The position numbers were made by a program, and so were the translations under genes. This document shows, piece by piece, positions 8,836-16,986 of a stretch of DNA of 64,000 bases. The notes beneath the pieces were generated by a model that worked only from the letters and a program-made list of their open reading frames with translations, was not told the DNA's origin and made no database searches. The DNA is from Candidatus Methanoperedentaceae archaeon GB37 (GTDB taxonomy: Archaea; Halobacteriota; Methanosarcinia; Methanosarcinales; EX4572-44). The stretch spans positions 1,588,150 to 1,652,149 of the forward strand of contig LR991653.1 in NCBI GenBank assembly GCA_905171695.1, given 5' to 3'. Each line of letters starts with the position of its first letter. The first letter of the stretch is position 1.

Positions 8836-9879
8836 CTACACCCTCCTTCGTGCATAATCTGAAAGAATTGAGAGGGCGTTCACCGCATAATCGAATGGAT
8901 ATGGCTTCCCATCGCCCATCTCGAAGAATATATCTGCCTGCTGAAGGTAGCCGAAGATCTTATCACCACCCGCGCCCATCCGAGAGAGCCGCTCAAGCTC
9001 GTGGAGGTAGAGATGCTGCATATGGTTTGAGAGGCAGTGTTTAAGGTTCAGACGTGAAAGCTCAAGAGCACCGTCATAGAAGGAAGGATCAAACTCAGAG
9101 ATTGCTTCACTCACGGTCAAGAGATCAATACCACGTAAACCAAGCTCGTCCACCAGATCTCCGAGAAACTCATCTGAAACACTTCCATAATCAACGTAGA
9201 GTGTTAACAGATCCCCAGCGATCTCTGCAATCCACCCAGCGAACTTGGAAGCAGTGAGCGGATACTCACACCACGTCGTATCATGCGCCCGGAATTCAAG
9301 ATCTTCAGATAGAACTGGATGGCGGAATAATGTGAAGAGTGCATCATCATCGAAAAGGGAACAACGCTCCCCAAGCCCAAACCCACCCTCTGAAAGAACG
9401 GCTGAAAAACCAAGCTCTCTTAGAAGCCGCGCAATCGCACTATTGTGGATAAGCTCGGTGTTGACAAAGACAGTGCTCCTGACACCGAGAAGATCATAGA
9501 GTGCATCCCTCTGCATCCGCACCTGACGTACAAACTCATCCTTCTCTTCAAAGAGTGACGCAAGTGAATTGTAGTAGGGTGATGAGAGAAACTCAACCAC
9601 ACCCCTGAGTTTCCTGAAAGATCTGATCAGTTCAGGATTCCAACTGGACTGGTCCAAGAGAGTGCCTGAAAGATTAAAGGTACACCCCAACCCTCTATCC
9701 TGAATCACCCTGTTTAACCGAATGTACGCCTCAGACATCTCCTCAAAGACCGAGCGGTTTAAGCCCTGATCAAAGTATAGATCAAGAGAAGCAGAATCAC
9801 TCTCATATCCTTCAATCGGCCAGAACCACCTGAGCCTGAATGGCTGATGCACCTGAAAACAGAGACAAACCGCCCTCAT
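8836..9879 (-). CDS. Second, divergent GH57 protein
   Basis: A 347-residue paralogue of the next gene, sharing the N-terminal HQPFRLRWFW and the nucleophile motif VNTELI (E142). The acid/base region reads YVDYGSVSDEFL: D230 is kept, but the surrounding ETFGEHQW of the paralogue is lost. It is also about 75 residues shorter. It may be a catalytically altered or regulatory subunit, or may have another linkage specificity. It is the first glycosidase gene of the minus-strand cluster, 29 bases after the DUF2111 gene. Confidence 0.82.
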   Translation of the reverse strand: MRAVCLCFQVHQPFRLRWFWPIEGYESDSASLDLYFDQGLNRSVFEEMSEAYIRLNRVIQDRGLGCTFNLSGTLLDQSSWNPELIRSFRKLRGVVEFLSSPYYNSLASLFEEKDEFVRQVRMQRDALYDLLGVRSTVFVNTELIHNSAIARLLRELGFSAVLSEGGFGLGERCSLFDDDALFTLFRHPVLSEDLEFRAHDTTWCEYPLTASKFAGWIAEIAGDLLTLYVDYGSVSDEFLGDLVDELGLRGIDLLTVSEAISEFDPSFYDGALELSRLNLKHCLSNHMQHLYLHELERLSRMGAGGDKIFGYLQQADIFFEMGDGKPYPFDYAVNALSILSDYARRRV

Positions 9880-9908
9880 GATCCACTACAGAGAACCATC
9901 AAAATCCC

Positions 9909-10349
9909 TCATAGAGAAGATGCTCGATCATCCAAGATCTTTTTGATGCACTCTCTAACACGATCAACGATATCAGGATGTCCCTTAAAGAGATCTAACA
10001 GATTGATCTCCTCCCCAAGCTCAGCAATGGTCATATAAGCCACAACACCAACCACGCCAACAAGCTCACCAGTATAGTCAAATATTGGAACGGCAGAGAC
10101 AGGCACACCCTCATACAGACCACTCGTCGGAACGGTCTTAACAGCACGCCCAGACGAGAGCACCTCCTCAAGAACGGGTCCTGTAAACTCATAATCCACC
10201 ACCTTCCCATTTATCACATGAACACCTTTCTTGGTGACACTGCGCACAGCAACAGGAAGACCGGTCAAGTGGTGAACCGTCATAGCAATAGGTTCCAACT
10301 CCCTTGCAGAAGAGTCCTTCGAGATCCGCAATCCAATCATACATACCAC
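9909..10349 (-). CDS. DUF2111 family protein
   Basis: A 146-residue protein resembling DUF2111, a small family known mainly from methanogenic archaea. A GAF/PAS-like sensor fold is suggested by the repeated beta-strand pattern in residues 20-105 (HHLTGLPVAVRSVTKKGVHV, GVPVSAVPIFDYTGELVGVV). The C-terminal 35 residues are helical and charged. It precedes the GH57 genes on the same strand with a 29-base gap, so it may regulate glucan metabolism. Start could be the ATG at 10349 or 10340. Function is unknown. Confidence 0.7.
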   Translation of the reverse strand: MVCMIGLRISKDSSARELEPIAMTVHHLTGLPVAVRSVTKKGVHVINGKVVDYEFTGPVLEEVLSSGRAVKTVPTSGLYEGVPVSAVPIFDYTGELVGVVGVVAYMTIAELGEEINLLDLFKGHPDIVDRVRECIKKILDDRASSL

Positions 10350-10814
10350 AACACAGAGCAGAGCGCCAGAAAACCTTCAACCTCGGTCAGATCTTTCCAA
10401 GACGCACAAGAAAACTCATACGCGAAGAAGAACCAAGAAGATCACATCATCCAAACAACATCATATTATATTATCTATCTCCACTAAAATAAACCTTTCG
10501 TGCCAGAGAAGAAGTACCAAAAGAGTTGAAAAAGAGCTCGAAAAACCACCTGAAGAAGGTGCAGACGAAGAAATGAACCACCCGCCTCGACGTGAGGTGT
10601 AGCGTCGTACTCCACTCCACAATCTTCCACCCTTCATTTCTTCATCTCTCTTTCAAAAGTCGAAGTGCTTTGTGTTAATTGTCTGGCAAGCCAGATACGA
10701 TCTGACACAAAGGAGGAACTTGCATAAAGAATTAGCTCAGAAAATTTTAAAATTTTTTGAAATTTTAGTATCAGACAAAATATTTTTAACTAGCAAGTGC
10801 GATTTACCTGTGTG
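10350..10814. other. Non-coding stretch with two dyad structures
   Basis: No gene is seen. An inverted repeat GAAGAAATGAA/TTCATTTCTTC spans 10567-10643 and encloses a small stem CCTC-GACGT-GAGG at 10585-10597. A nested dyad follows at 10668-10712. The remainder becomes very AT-rich up to the IS630 remnant. A structured RNA or transposon end is possible. Confidence 0.4.
10668..10712. repeat. Nested dyad CTTTGTGT...TCTGGC-AA-GCCAGA...ACACAAAG
   Basis: Outer arms CTTTGTGT (10668-10675) and ACACAAAG (10705-10712) flank an inner perfect stem TCTGGC/GCCAGA at 10682-10695. It lies about 100 bases before the decayed IS630 transposase. It may be the left end of that element, an operator, or a short structured RNA. 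Confidence 0.5.
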
Positions 10815-11845
10815 GGGCGAAGGCCTGAAAGAGAGGCTGTTAAGTGGCTGACCCTGGAAGAGTTGAATGAAGAGATTTAAAAGAGAAAAGTGTGCGTAGA
10901 AGTCCTGAGAAAGCTTTTCTTCGTCAAAGAACTATACAAAGTGGCAACAGTTCCTCAAGGTAGCCAGATGAAGTGGGAGTGAGCAAAGTTATCGGGTATG
11001 TATGGCTTGAAAGGTGGAATAAACAGGGTATGGAAGGCTTGAAACCGAACTATGGAGGGGGAAGACCTTCAGAGTTAAGCGAAGAGCAGAAAGCAGAAGG
11101 AGGAGTTGAAGGCAATCCTGAAGGAGAGAGATGACTGGAGAACAAAAGAAGTCATCAAAAGTATATTTGGAGTTGAATACAGCTTAAGAGATGTGAACAG
11201 AATCTTGATTACTATGTAATTAAGAGTTGCTTACAGGCAAGTAACATACTAAAATCATCTGGAATGGAATACGCTAAGCCCTACCAGAGAGACTACAGAA
11301 GGCCTGGGAATGCAGAGCTTCATCATAGGATCTCTTGATGAGAGTTCACTTTAGCTCGATCGCAAACACTCAAAACGCCTGTGGTCATTCTGCCTGTGGT
11401 CATTCAATAAACCAGTTGTTAAGAAGAACACCACAAAGATGAGGGCAAATACCTTCGGTTTCTATGCGATAAATGGGGAGAGCGTTGTGGACTTTAAAGG
11501 AGATTCGAAGAAGGAGTCTGTCTGTGAGTTTCTGGAGAAGATAAGAGAGAAGAATCTGGAGAAGACCATAGTCATTATTCTGGATAACTTCAGATCGCAC
11601 AGAGGACAAGAAAGACAAGAAGAAAATCAAGAAAGCTGAACACGGTTCTGGTTCATCTCCCACCTTACTCTCCAGATCTGAATCCGATCGAAGAGATCTG
11701 GAGAGCTACAAAGAGAATACTGTTTCCTCTCTTCATCAAAACCTTAGATGAGCTTAAAGAGGCCATCTCTAGCAGCTTTTATGAGCTAACACAGAGAATA
11801 AGCTTCGCAGAAAAGTGGATAGAAAAACTCTTAAACCATGGTTAA
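10815..11845 (+). pseudogene. Decayed IS630-family transposase
   Basis: Several frames together give an IS630/Tc1-type transposase. They read the N-terminal helix LTLEELNEEI, the HTH with RWNKQGMEGLKPNYGGGRP, the linker ERDDWRTKEVIKSIFGVEYS, SLDES with the first catalytic aspartate, VIILDNFRSH with the second, and the PYSPDLNPIE-like region in frame near 11670-11690, followed by the tail FAEKWIEKLL. At least four frameshifts or stops and some missing codons break it, so it is inactive. Its 3' end sequence recurs at 50440-50500. It lies in the gene-poor region after the glucan cluster. Confidence 0.88.
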
Positions 11846-11862
11846 GTGAGTTATGTTGGATA

Positions 11863-12033
11863 CTATGATTGCCAATCATCAATCATTTGAGAAAAATACT
11901 GAGCCAAAGTATCGAATGTTTCTTCTTCTTTTGCAGGGTCTATTTGTGATTGAGGCATCTTTGCGTGCTCAACGAGCCATTTTAAATAAAATTTTTTCAA
12001 CTCCATTTCTTTTTCAGGTTTGTTATCAGACAT
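11863..12033 (-). CDS. Small hypothetical protein
   Basis: A 56-residue acidic protein starting MSDNKPEKEMELKKFY and ending in QMIDDWQS. The start at 12033 is supported by TAGGAGA seven bases upstream. The stop lies about 20 bases from the end of the IS630 remnant. No family is recognised. It has no membrane segment or metal motif. Coding status is moderately likely because of the good ribosome site. Confidence 0.5.
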   Translation of the reverse strand: MSDNKPEKEMELKKFYLKWLVEHAKMPQSQIDPAKEEETFDTLAQYFSQMIDDWQS

Positions 12034-12063
12034 TTTTCGTCTCCTAAAGCCCCATCCTCGCCA

Positions 12064-12083
12064 CCCCGCAATGAATTGCGGGG
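12064..12083. repeat. Perfect hairpin CCCCGCAA-TGAA-TTGCGGGG
   Basis: An 8-bp perfect stem with a TGAA loop, just upstream of the small minus-strand gene. Such tetraloop hairpins mark IS200/IS605 ends and also rho-independent-like RNA ends. A decayed IS200 tnpA lies 1 kb away, so a transposon-end origin is plausible. Confidence 0.5.
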
Positions 12084-12299
12084 CATCCACGGGGATGGAG
12101 GTCGGGCGATAGGATGAGCGCGGACAGATGTGGGGTGTGTCATTGTCGGCTTTACGTTTGGTATCAGATCTCTTGCACGTCCCCCGGCTGCCAGTTCGAG
12201 AGATACAACACCCACGTTCGCTTGCGCACAGGCACGCTGCCGCCTGATTTTGTGATGAATGCGCCTGTCATCGAGAGCGTTCAGTACTACAAGCTACTA

Positions 12300-12760
12300 T
12301 TACGATTGTGAGATAGCGCCATTTTTACAAATCAGATGAGGATTTACAAAATAATTATGGAAGCCTACAAAGAGTGGAGAACAAAATAGTAAAACCGCTA
12401 AGATTATAAATATAATTTGTCCTTTATTAAAAATTTCTGCTTTATTGGTTTGAACATTTTTATTTTCAAGATCATTGGAAATATCTCGTTTAATCTTTCC
12501 AGGATTTTTAGACGAATAAATTACAAGAAAAGTAACTATGCTTATAATTATACCTATCCAACCAAAATCTTCAATCATAGATTTTGTATATACAATGAGC
12601 ATCAAAATATAAACGAAAAATTCCAATTTTGTTTTTTTATGTGATCATTTATTATTTCTAAAGATTTATCTTTTACATCTAAAGATTTATCTTTTACATC
12701 TTTTATAGCTTGTAGTGATTTATCATAAAAATCTTTCTCGTTTGCTTTATCAGTTGTCAT
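12300..12760 (-). pseudogene. Frameshifted small membrane protein gene
   Basis: Two overlapping minus-strand frames look like halves of one gene. The first (12602-12760) begins MTTDKANEKDFYDKSLQAIK and has a tandem VKDKSLD/VKDKSLE repeat from an exact 21-bp duplication at 12659-12700. It stops at 12602. The second (12300-12626) encodes two hydrophobic segments (IGIIISIVTFLVIY and IIFIILAVLLFCSPLFVGF). A single-base shift near 12610-12625 would join them into a coiled, membrane-anchored protein of about 150 residues. It could also be two coupled genes. The stretch is AT-rich, unlike its neighbours. Confidence 0.5.
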
Positions 12761-13089
12761 ATCTTATCCATGAAAAATGTACTAGTTTAATATATAACTC
12801 GTACCATGCGCTTCGGCGGATCTGCCTGTGGTTGAGTCAACAAACGATGTTTTAAACCGGCCATAGGGATTACATAATCTCATGCATTATGATCGGCAAC
12901 GCCACGATACTTAAACCTAACCGACCTCTATCCACCCCACAAAACACTTCCGATCCCACACGACCCGTCCCGACCTACCTCTATGCTTGTTGTGATAATC
13001 TCCCGGAGTCACTATACCCCGTACTTAATAAGTACAGGGTTTGTTAGCGTTTTTGGCATATGAATGTTTCGTTTTTATTTATTCTGTAT
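12761..13089. other. Gene-free stretch before the IS200 remnant
   Basis: No coding frame is convincing. It contains the palindrome GTACTTAATAAGTAC at 13021-13035, within CCCC...GGG, a possible subterminal hairpin of the adjacent IS200-like element. Nothing else is seen. Confidence 0.4.
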
Positions 13090-13513
13090 AGAGATACATT
13101 TCTCAACTATGCTGCGTACTTCGTATGCCAGCAGCCTCGATGTAATCGAGGCTTATCCTATCCCTGTCCTACTGAACCGTGGTAACATCCCGGGTGACCC
13201 TATATGGGCGGGACACCACTCTTTTAAGTGTGGGAGGCGTTGTCTTAATATTCTACTGTTTCTCCCTCTTTTACTTTCTTGGCTATATAGCTCACGGAAT
13301 ACTTTGGTGGATATTTTATGAAGAGGTGGACGTGATCTACATTCACAGCAATATCTATGATCTGAATATCCCTTTCACTGCATGTTTTTCGGATAATGCC
13401 TTCGGTAACCAGAGCAACATCGAAAATTTTACCGCGGTATTTGGCGTTATCACCATGTGATCGGTGAGCAGCAAGACCATATGCCGGTCATGGCGAAGAT
13501 CGTTCCATGTCAT
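13090..13513 (-). pseudogene. tnpA: Decayed IS200/IS605-type TnpA (Y1 HUH transposase)
   Basis: Reading the minus strand across at least two frameshifts gives a Y1 transposase: KYRGKIFDVALVTEGIIRKT, then ERDIQIIDIAVNVDHVHLF (HUH motif HVH encoded at 13320-13337), then IKYPPKYSVSYIAKKVKEG and a broken region with LRQRLPHLKEWCPAHIG. The catalytic tyrosine part is lost. An ATG at 13513 may be the old start. A palindrome at 13021-13035 lies on its 3' side, where IS200 elements carry a recognition hairpin. No intact tnpB accompanies it. Confidence 0.85.
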
Positions 13514-13519
13514 CATGTT

Positions 13520-13612
13520 AATTCTCATTCTTGCATCACATTAATCCCACATAAGCCATTTAATTCTCAAATACCAAACGAAAAAGCTTCAGTTTAAAAA
13601 AGAATGAGAATT
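13520..13612. repeat. 13-bp perfect inverted repeat pair
   Basis: AATTCTCATTCTT at 13520-13532 and AAGAATGAGAATT at 13600-13612 enclose 67 AT-rich bases with no gene. It lies between the IS200 remnant and the methyltransferase stop, so it may be a miniature transposon or a long terminator stem. Confidence 0.55.
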
Positions 13613-13715
13613 TTTCTGAATCTGTGAAAAGAAAGTTGTACAATAGAATCTGAAAAGAAGAAGCTTATTTCGGTAAAGTTGCAGAAAGCGAAGAGGAGGT
13701 GAGATAACCAGATCT

Positions 13716-14255
13716 TCATCTGAACAGTACATAAACCTCCATCAGCGTCCCGGAATATCTCTCAACCCTCCCAAGCAGGTTCAATTCATGCTCAAGCCAG
13801 TCAAGATCGACCGCTTTCAATGTGCTGGATGATCCGTGAAACTTATCAAATCCCTCTTCGTTCAACTCGGCTATAATGACCTTCTCTCCTGCAATTCGAT
13901 ACGCTTCCTGAATGAACTTGCCTCGCTTTGCAGGCTCAATGTGATGCAGGGCTCCGTAGCTTATCACCACATCGAAGCTTCCTGTCGGATAGCCAGGTGA
14001 GGTTGCATCTCTCCTTTCAAATTTGATTTTTCCTGTAAGCCCTTCCTTTGCTGCATCCTGCTCTGCATCCTTTATTGCATCCTCAGAGATCTCTATCGTT
14101 GTGACCCTGCAGTTGAAATCTCTTGCTGCAATGATCGCAAGAGGTCCTGCTCCAACATCAAGAAGCGTTTTATCACACACATTCCATCTTCTCAGGATCT
14201 CAGCTCTCTCTATCAACCCTTCCGAACCTTCTCTCAACACATTACCCTCTATCAT
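13716..14255 (-). CDS. Class I SAM-dependent methyltransferase
   Basis: About 179 residues with a Rossmann methyltransferase fold. Motif I is LLDVGAGPLAII, motif II TIEISEDAI, motif III near FERRDATSP, and the post-III region is SFDVVISYGALHH. The ATG at 14255 is chosen because GAGGTGGTG lies directly before it. It follows the membrane-anchored HTH gene on the same strand, 42 bases on, and may share its transcript. Substrate is unknown. Confidence 0.85.
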   Translation of the reverse strand: MIEGNVLREGSEGLIERAEILRRWNVCDKTLLDVGAGPLAIIAARDFNCRVTTIEISEDAIKDAEQDAAKEGLTGKIKFERRDATSPGYPTGSFDVVISYGALHHIEPAKRGKFIQEAYRIAGEKVIIAELNEEGFDKFHGSSSTLKAVDLDWLEHELNLLGRVERYSGTLMEVYVLFR

Positions 14256-14296
14256 TAACACCACCTCTCTTAACTAAACCTGTACCTCCATAAAAC

Positions 14297-14974
14297 TCAC
14301 CTCAGCTTCACCATCTTGCTCATCCCTTCATCGTATCTTATGATGACCTCTCTTCTTTCCAGATCCTGAAGTGTCCTTGATAGCGTGGACTTCGGTATCC
14401 CGGTTCTCACACCGAGCTCGGTCTGGTTCATCTCGCCGTAGGTTGTAGCAGTTCCATTCCTGATCATCACACCGCTTGCACCAAGTGGCGGGCTGATCCG
14501 TGTAACCTCGCCCTTCTCAAGATCGATGTGCACATGGTAGATCATCCCCTCCACGAGAAGCTCAAGGGATGCAAATCTCATCTCTGATCTCTGACCATCA
14601 CCTTCCACGCGCACACCGTATCCCTCGCCGATGTGTCCAATCTCATAGTCCTTTCCGTCTATGAGTTTCTGAACCTCTGGGTCAGCGAGTGCGATCTGCT
14701 TTGCCTCTTCCCGTTCTTCATCGCTCAGTGGCTTAACATCTTCTGGGTTCAGGTGCATGGTCTCAAACTCGCCATCTCTTGAGATGGTTATAGCCCCAGC
14801 CCCTGTCATGTTATTGTCGTCTCCGCTTATGCTTATCTCCGGGATCCAGAGCATCTGCACTCCACTTCGCATGTTCATACCTGCAGGCGATGCCATCACG
14901 ACATATCCTGCTGCCATACCTATACCGACCATCGCCAGTATGCCCAATATCAATACTTTCTTCACTTTCTTCAT
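14297..14974 (-). CDS. Membrane-anchored winged-helix protein
   Basis: A 225-residue protein with one N-terminal membrane segment after MKKVKKV (about residues 8-28), a middle region of about 130 residues with acidic and beta-rich stretches, and a C-terminal winged helix (NQTELGVRTGIPKSTLSRTL then RREVIIRYDEGMSKMVKLR). GGAGGAAAT supports the start. The wHTH resembles those of archaeal MarR/ArsR-type regulators. The lysine-rich N-terminus would by the positive-inside rule place the HTH outside the cell, which conflicts with DNA binding unless the anchor is cleaved or inserted the other way. Methyltransferase gene downstream is probably co-transcribed. Confidence 0.78.
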   Translation of the reverse strand: MKKVKKVLILGILAMVGIGMAAGYVVMASPAGMNMRSGVQMLWIPEISISGDDNNMTGAGAITISRDGEFETMHLNPEDVKPLSDEEREEAKQIALADPEVQKLIDGKDYEIGHIGEGYGVRVEGDGQRSEMRFASLELLVEGMIYHVHIDLEKGEVTRISPPLGASGVMIRNGTATTYGEMNQTELGVRTGIPKSTLSRTLQDLERREVIIRYDEGMSKMVKLR

Positions 14975-15325
14975 ATCCTATTTCCTCCATATCTTTCTGG
15001 AGTATTTATGCCATCGCACCCTCCGCCGGTGCTCACGCAATACTGGGATGGAAGAGCGGATGTATGTGATCTGGAACAGGGTATTCCGAAAGATGGAACA
15101 GGTATGAAAAGGCTTTACATCCAGTCCCACCATGATATACGCTCTAAGAATGCGAAAGATTGCTTGATTGAAAATGGCGATTTTGTTCACATCAAAACCA
15201 GGCGTGGGGTTGTTGGCATGTCGTCATGGCGTGTGAAGAGCGAATCTGCGTGACAAAAAGGATATGCAACCAAAAGCCTTAAAGGAGTCAAATTCGTATG
15301 GCTTTCAGGAGGAGGTCTTTTAGAT
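14975..15325. other. Divergent intergenic region
   Basis: It lies between the minus-strand HTH gene and the plus-strand rubrerythrin gene. No convincing coding frame is seen. Promoters for both must lie here; AGGAGGAGGTC at 15308-15318 is the rubrerythrin ribosome site. No repeat is visible. Confidence 0.4.
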
Positions 15326-15913
15326 ATGAAGCAGACGATTGAAAATTTAACGAAGGCATTCATCGGTGAGAGTCAGGCTCGAAACAGGTACACTTTCTAT
15401 GCCAAGATTGCAAAGAATGAGGGGTTTGTGCAGATCTCAGAACTCTTTCTTGTAACCGCAGAGAACGAGAAGGAGCATGCAAGCCAGTTGTTCAAGTTGA
15501 TTAGCGAGCTGAAGAAAGAGATGAAAGAAGAGTCCCTTGACGAGATAACGGTTGAGGCAGCAGCTCCCACGACGCTTGGCACAACTGCCGAGAATCTTAA
15601 ATCCGCGATTGCAGGTGAACACTATGAAACAACCGAGATGTACCCGGAGTTTGCTAAGGTGGCAGACGAGGAAGGTCTTAAGGAGATAGGGGCAAGGCTC
15701 AGAGCGATTGCAAAGGCTGAAGCACACCATGAAGAGCGGTACAGAAAACTCCTGAAAGAGGTTGAGGCAGGAACCGTCTTCAAGAAGGAGAGAGAGGTGG
15801 AGTGGGTATGTCTCGAATGCGGATATGTCCATTACGGGAGAGAACCCCCGGAAAAATGCCCGTCATGCAACCACGACCGCGGTTACTTCATGGTAAGATG
15901 CGAGGAGTATTGA
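15326..15913 (+). CDS. rbr: Rubrerythrin
   Basis: A 195-residue rubrerythrin, which reduces hydrogen peroxide in the cytosol of anaerobes. The ferritin-like four-helix domain carries the di-iron ligands in [30 protein letters not shown] and [10 protein letters not shown]. The C-terminal rubredoxin domain has CLECGYVH and [11 protein letters not shown] for the Fe(Cys)4 site. A very strong ribosome site precedes the ATG. Length and domain order are typical. NrpR-like regulator follows 51 bases later. Confidence 0.97.
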   Translation: MKQTIENLTKAFIGESQARNRYTFYAKIAKNEGFVQISELFLVTAENEKEHASQLFKLISELKKEMKEESLDEITVEAAAPTTLGTTAENLKSAIAGEHYETTEMYPEFAKVADEEGLKEIGARLRAIAKAEAHHEERYRKLLKEVEAGTVFKKEREVEWVCLECGYVHYGREPPEKCPSCNHDRGYFMVRCEEY

Positions 15914-15964
15914 GATTTGATATGTAACAAAGCTTAAAATGATAAGAGGATTATATGGGTTCGG

Positions 15965-16936
15965 ATGCCTGCCACCACGAGAGATCCGCATCTTCAGCGA
16001 AAACTCGTCGAGATCCTGCGCATAATTAAAGAGAGCAAGAGTGCAATCGGAGCTAGGCTGATAGCCGATCGCTTAAACGAGCGAGGATACCAGATCGGAG
16101 AGCGAGGTGTGAGGTATCATCTTCGAGTACTCGATGAGCGTGGGTTTACCAGGAAGCAGGGCTACGAGGGTAGAGTATTAACTCTTTCAGGTTTAAAAGA
16201 GCTCGAACGTGCCCTCGTCTCAGACCGGCTCGGGTTCGTGATAATCACGATTGAAAAGATGATGTACAACACAACATTCGATCAAAGTACCAGAAAAGGC
16301 AATATCGTGGTCAACACTTCCATAATAGACCTCGACCACTTTGATCCTGTTATGGACATAATCGAAGAGGTGAACAGAAGCGGTTACACGGTCAGTCCAT
16401 ACATCGGACTGATCGAGGAGAGCACCCCTGAGGTCAGAATCCCGGCGGGTAAGATCGGGATTGCAACGATATGCAGTATCACGATCGATGGAATACTTTT
16501 AAAGAACGGAATTCCAGTGAACACCAAGTACGGTGGGTTAATCGAGATAAAAAATAGAAAACCACATAAATTCACAGATTTAATCGCATATCGAGCCACA
16601 ACCATCGATCCAATGAAGATATTCCTATCCAGAAAGATGACGTCCATAACCACTGCGATCAGAGATGGGAACGGGAAAGTCCTTGCAAGCATCCGTGAAA
16701 TACCGCTCTCGGCAGAAAAAGACGTGGAAGAGATACTGAAAACCGTAGAAAAAGCAGGGATTGGTGGATTAATAGAGAGCAATGAGGAAATACTCCTGCA
16801 AACCACGCCCAACAGAGCAATTATACCGATCTACGCAGGTATCAACGCAGTCGGAGCGGTGAAGGAGGAGGGAATACCTATCATCAACCACCCGGTCTCA
16901 CAGCTCATGAAGTTCGAGGATATGAAACGGATATAA
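15965..16936 (+). CDS. nrpR: NrpR-like transcriptional regulator (HTH plus one NrpR domain)
   Basis: A 323-residue protein with an N-terminal winged helix (SAIGARLIADRLNERGYQIG, then GVRYHLRVLDERGFTRK) and one DUF128/NrpR effector domain. NrpR represses nitrogen-fixation and glutamine synthetase genes in methanogens and is released by 2-oxoglutarate. The known archaeal forms have either one or two such domains; this is the single-domain type and would need a partner or homodimer. No GGAA-N6-TTCC operator is seen beside it. No nif or amt genes are in the window, so its targets lie elsewhere. Confidence 0.88.
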   Translation: MPATTRDPHLQRKLVEILRIIKESKSAIGARLIADRLNERGYQIGERGVRYHLRVLDERGFTRKQGYEGRVLTLSGLKELERALVSDRLGFVIITIEKMMYNTTFDQSTRKGNIVVNTSIIDLDHFDPVMDIIEEVNRSGYTVSPYIGLIEESTPEVRIPAGKIGIATICSITIDGILLKNGIPVNTKYGGLIEIKNRKPHKFTDLIAYRATTIDPMKIFLSRKMTSITTAIRDGNGKVLASIREIPLSAEKDVEEILKTVEKAGIGGLIESNEEILLQTTPNRAIIPIYAGINAVGAVKEEGIPIINHPVSQLMKFEDMKRI

Positions 16937-16986
16937 CAAGACCGAGTCGATATCCGAATCGATATGGATCTGGGTGGATCTGGGTC

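Noticed and set aside
11997-12215. Possible tnpB 3' remnant next to the CCCCGCAA hairpin
   Set aside because: The frame lacks the TnpB zinc finger and RuvC signatures; only the hairpin is suggestive.
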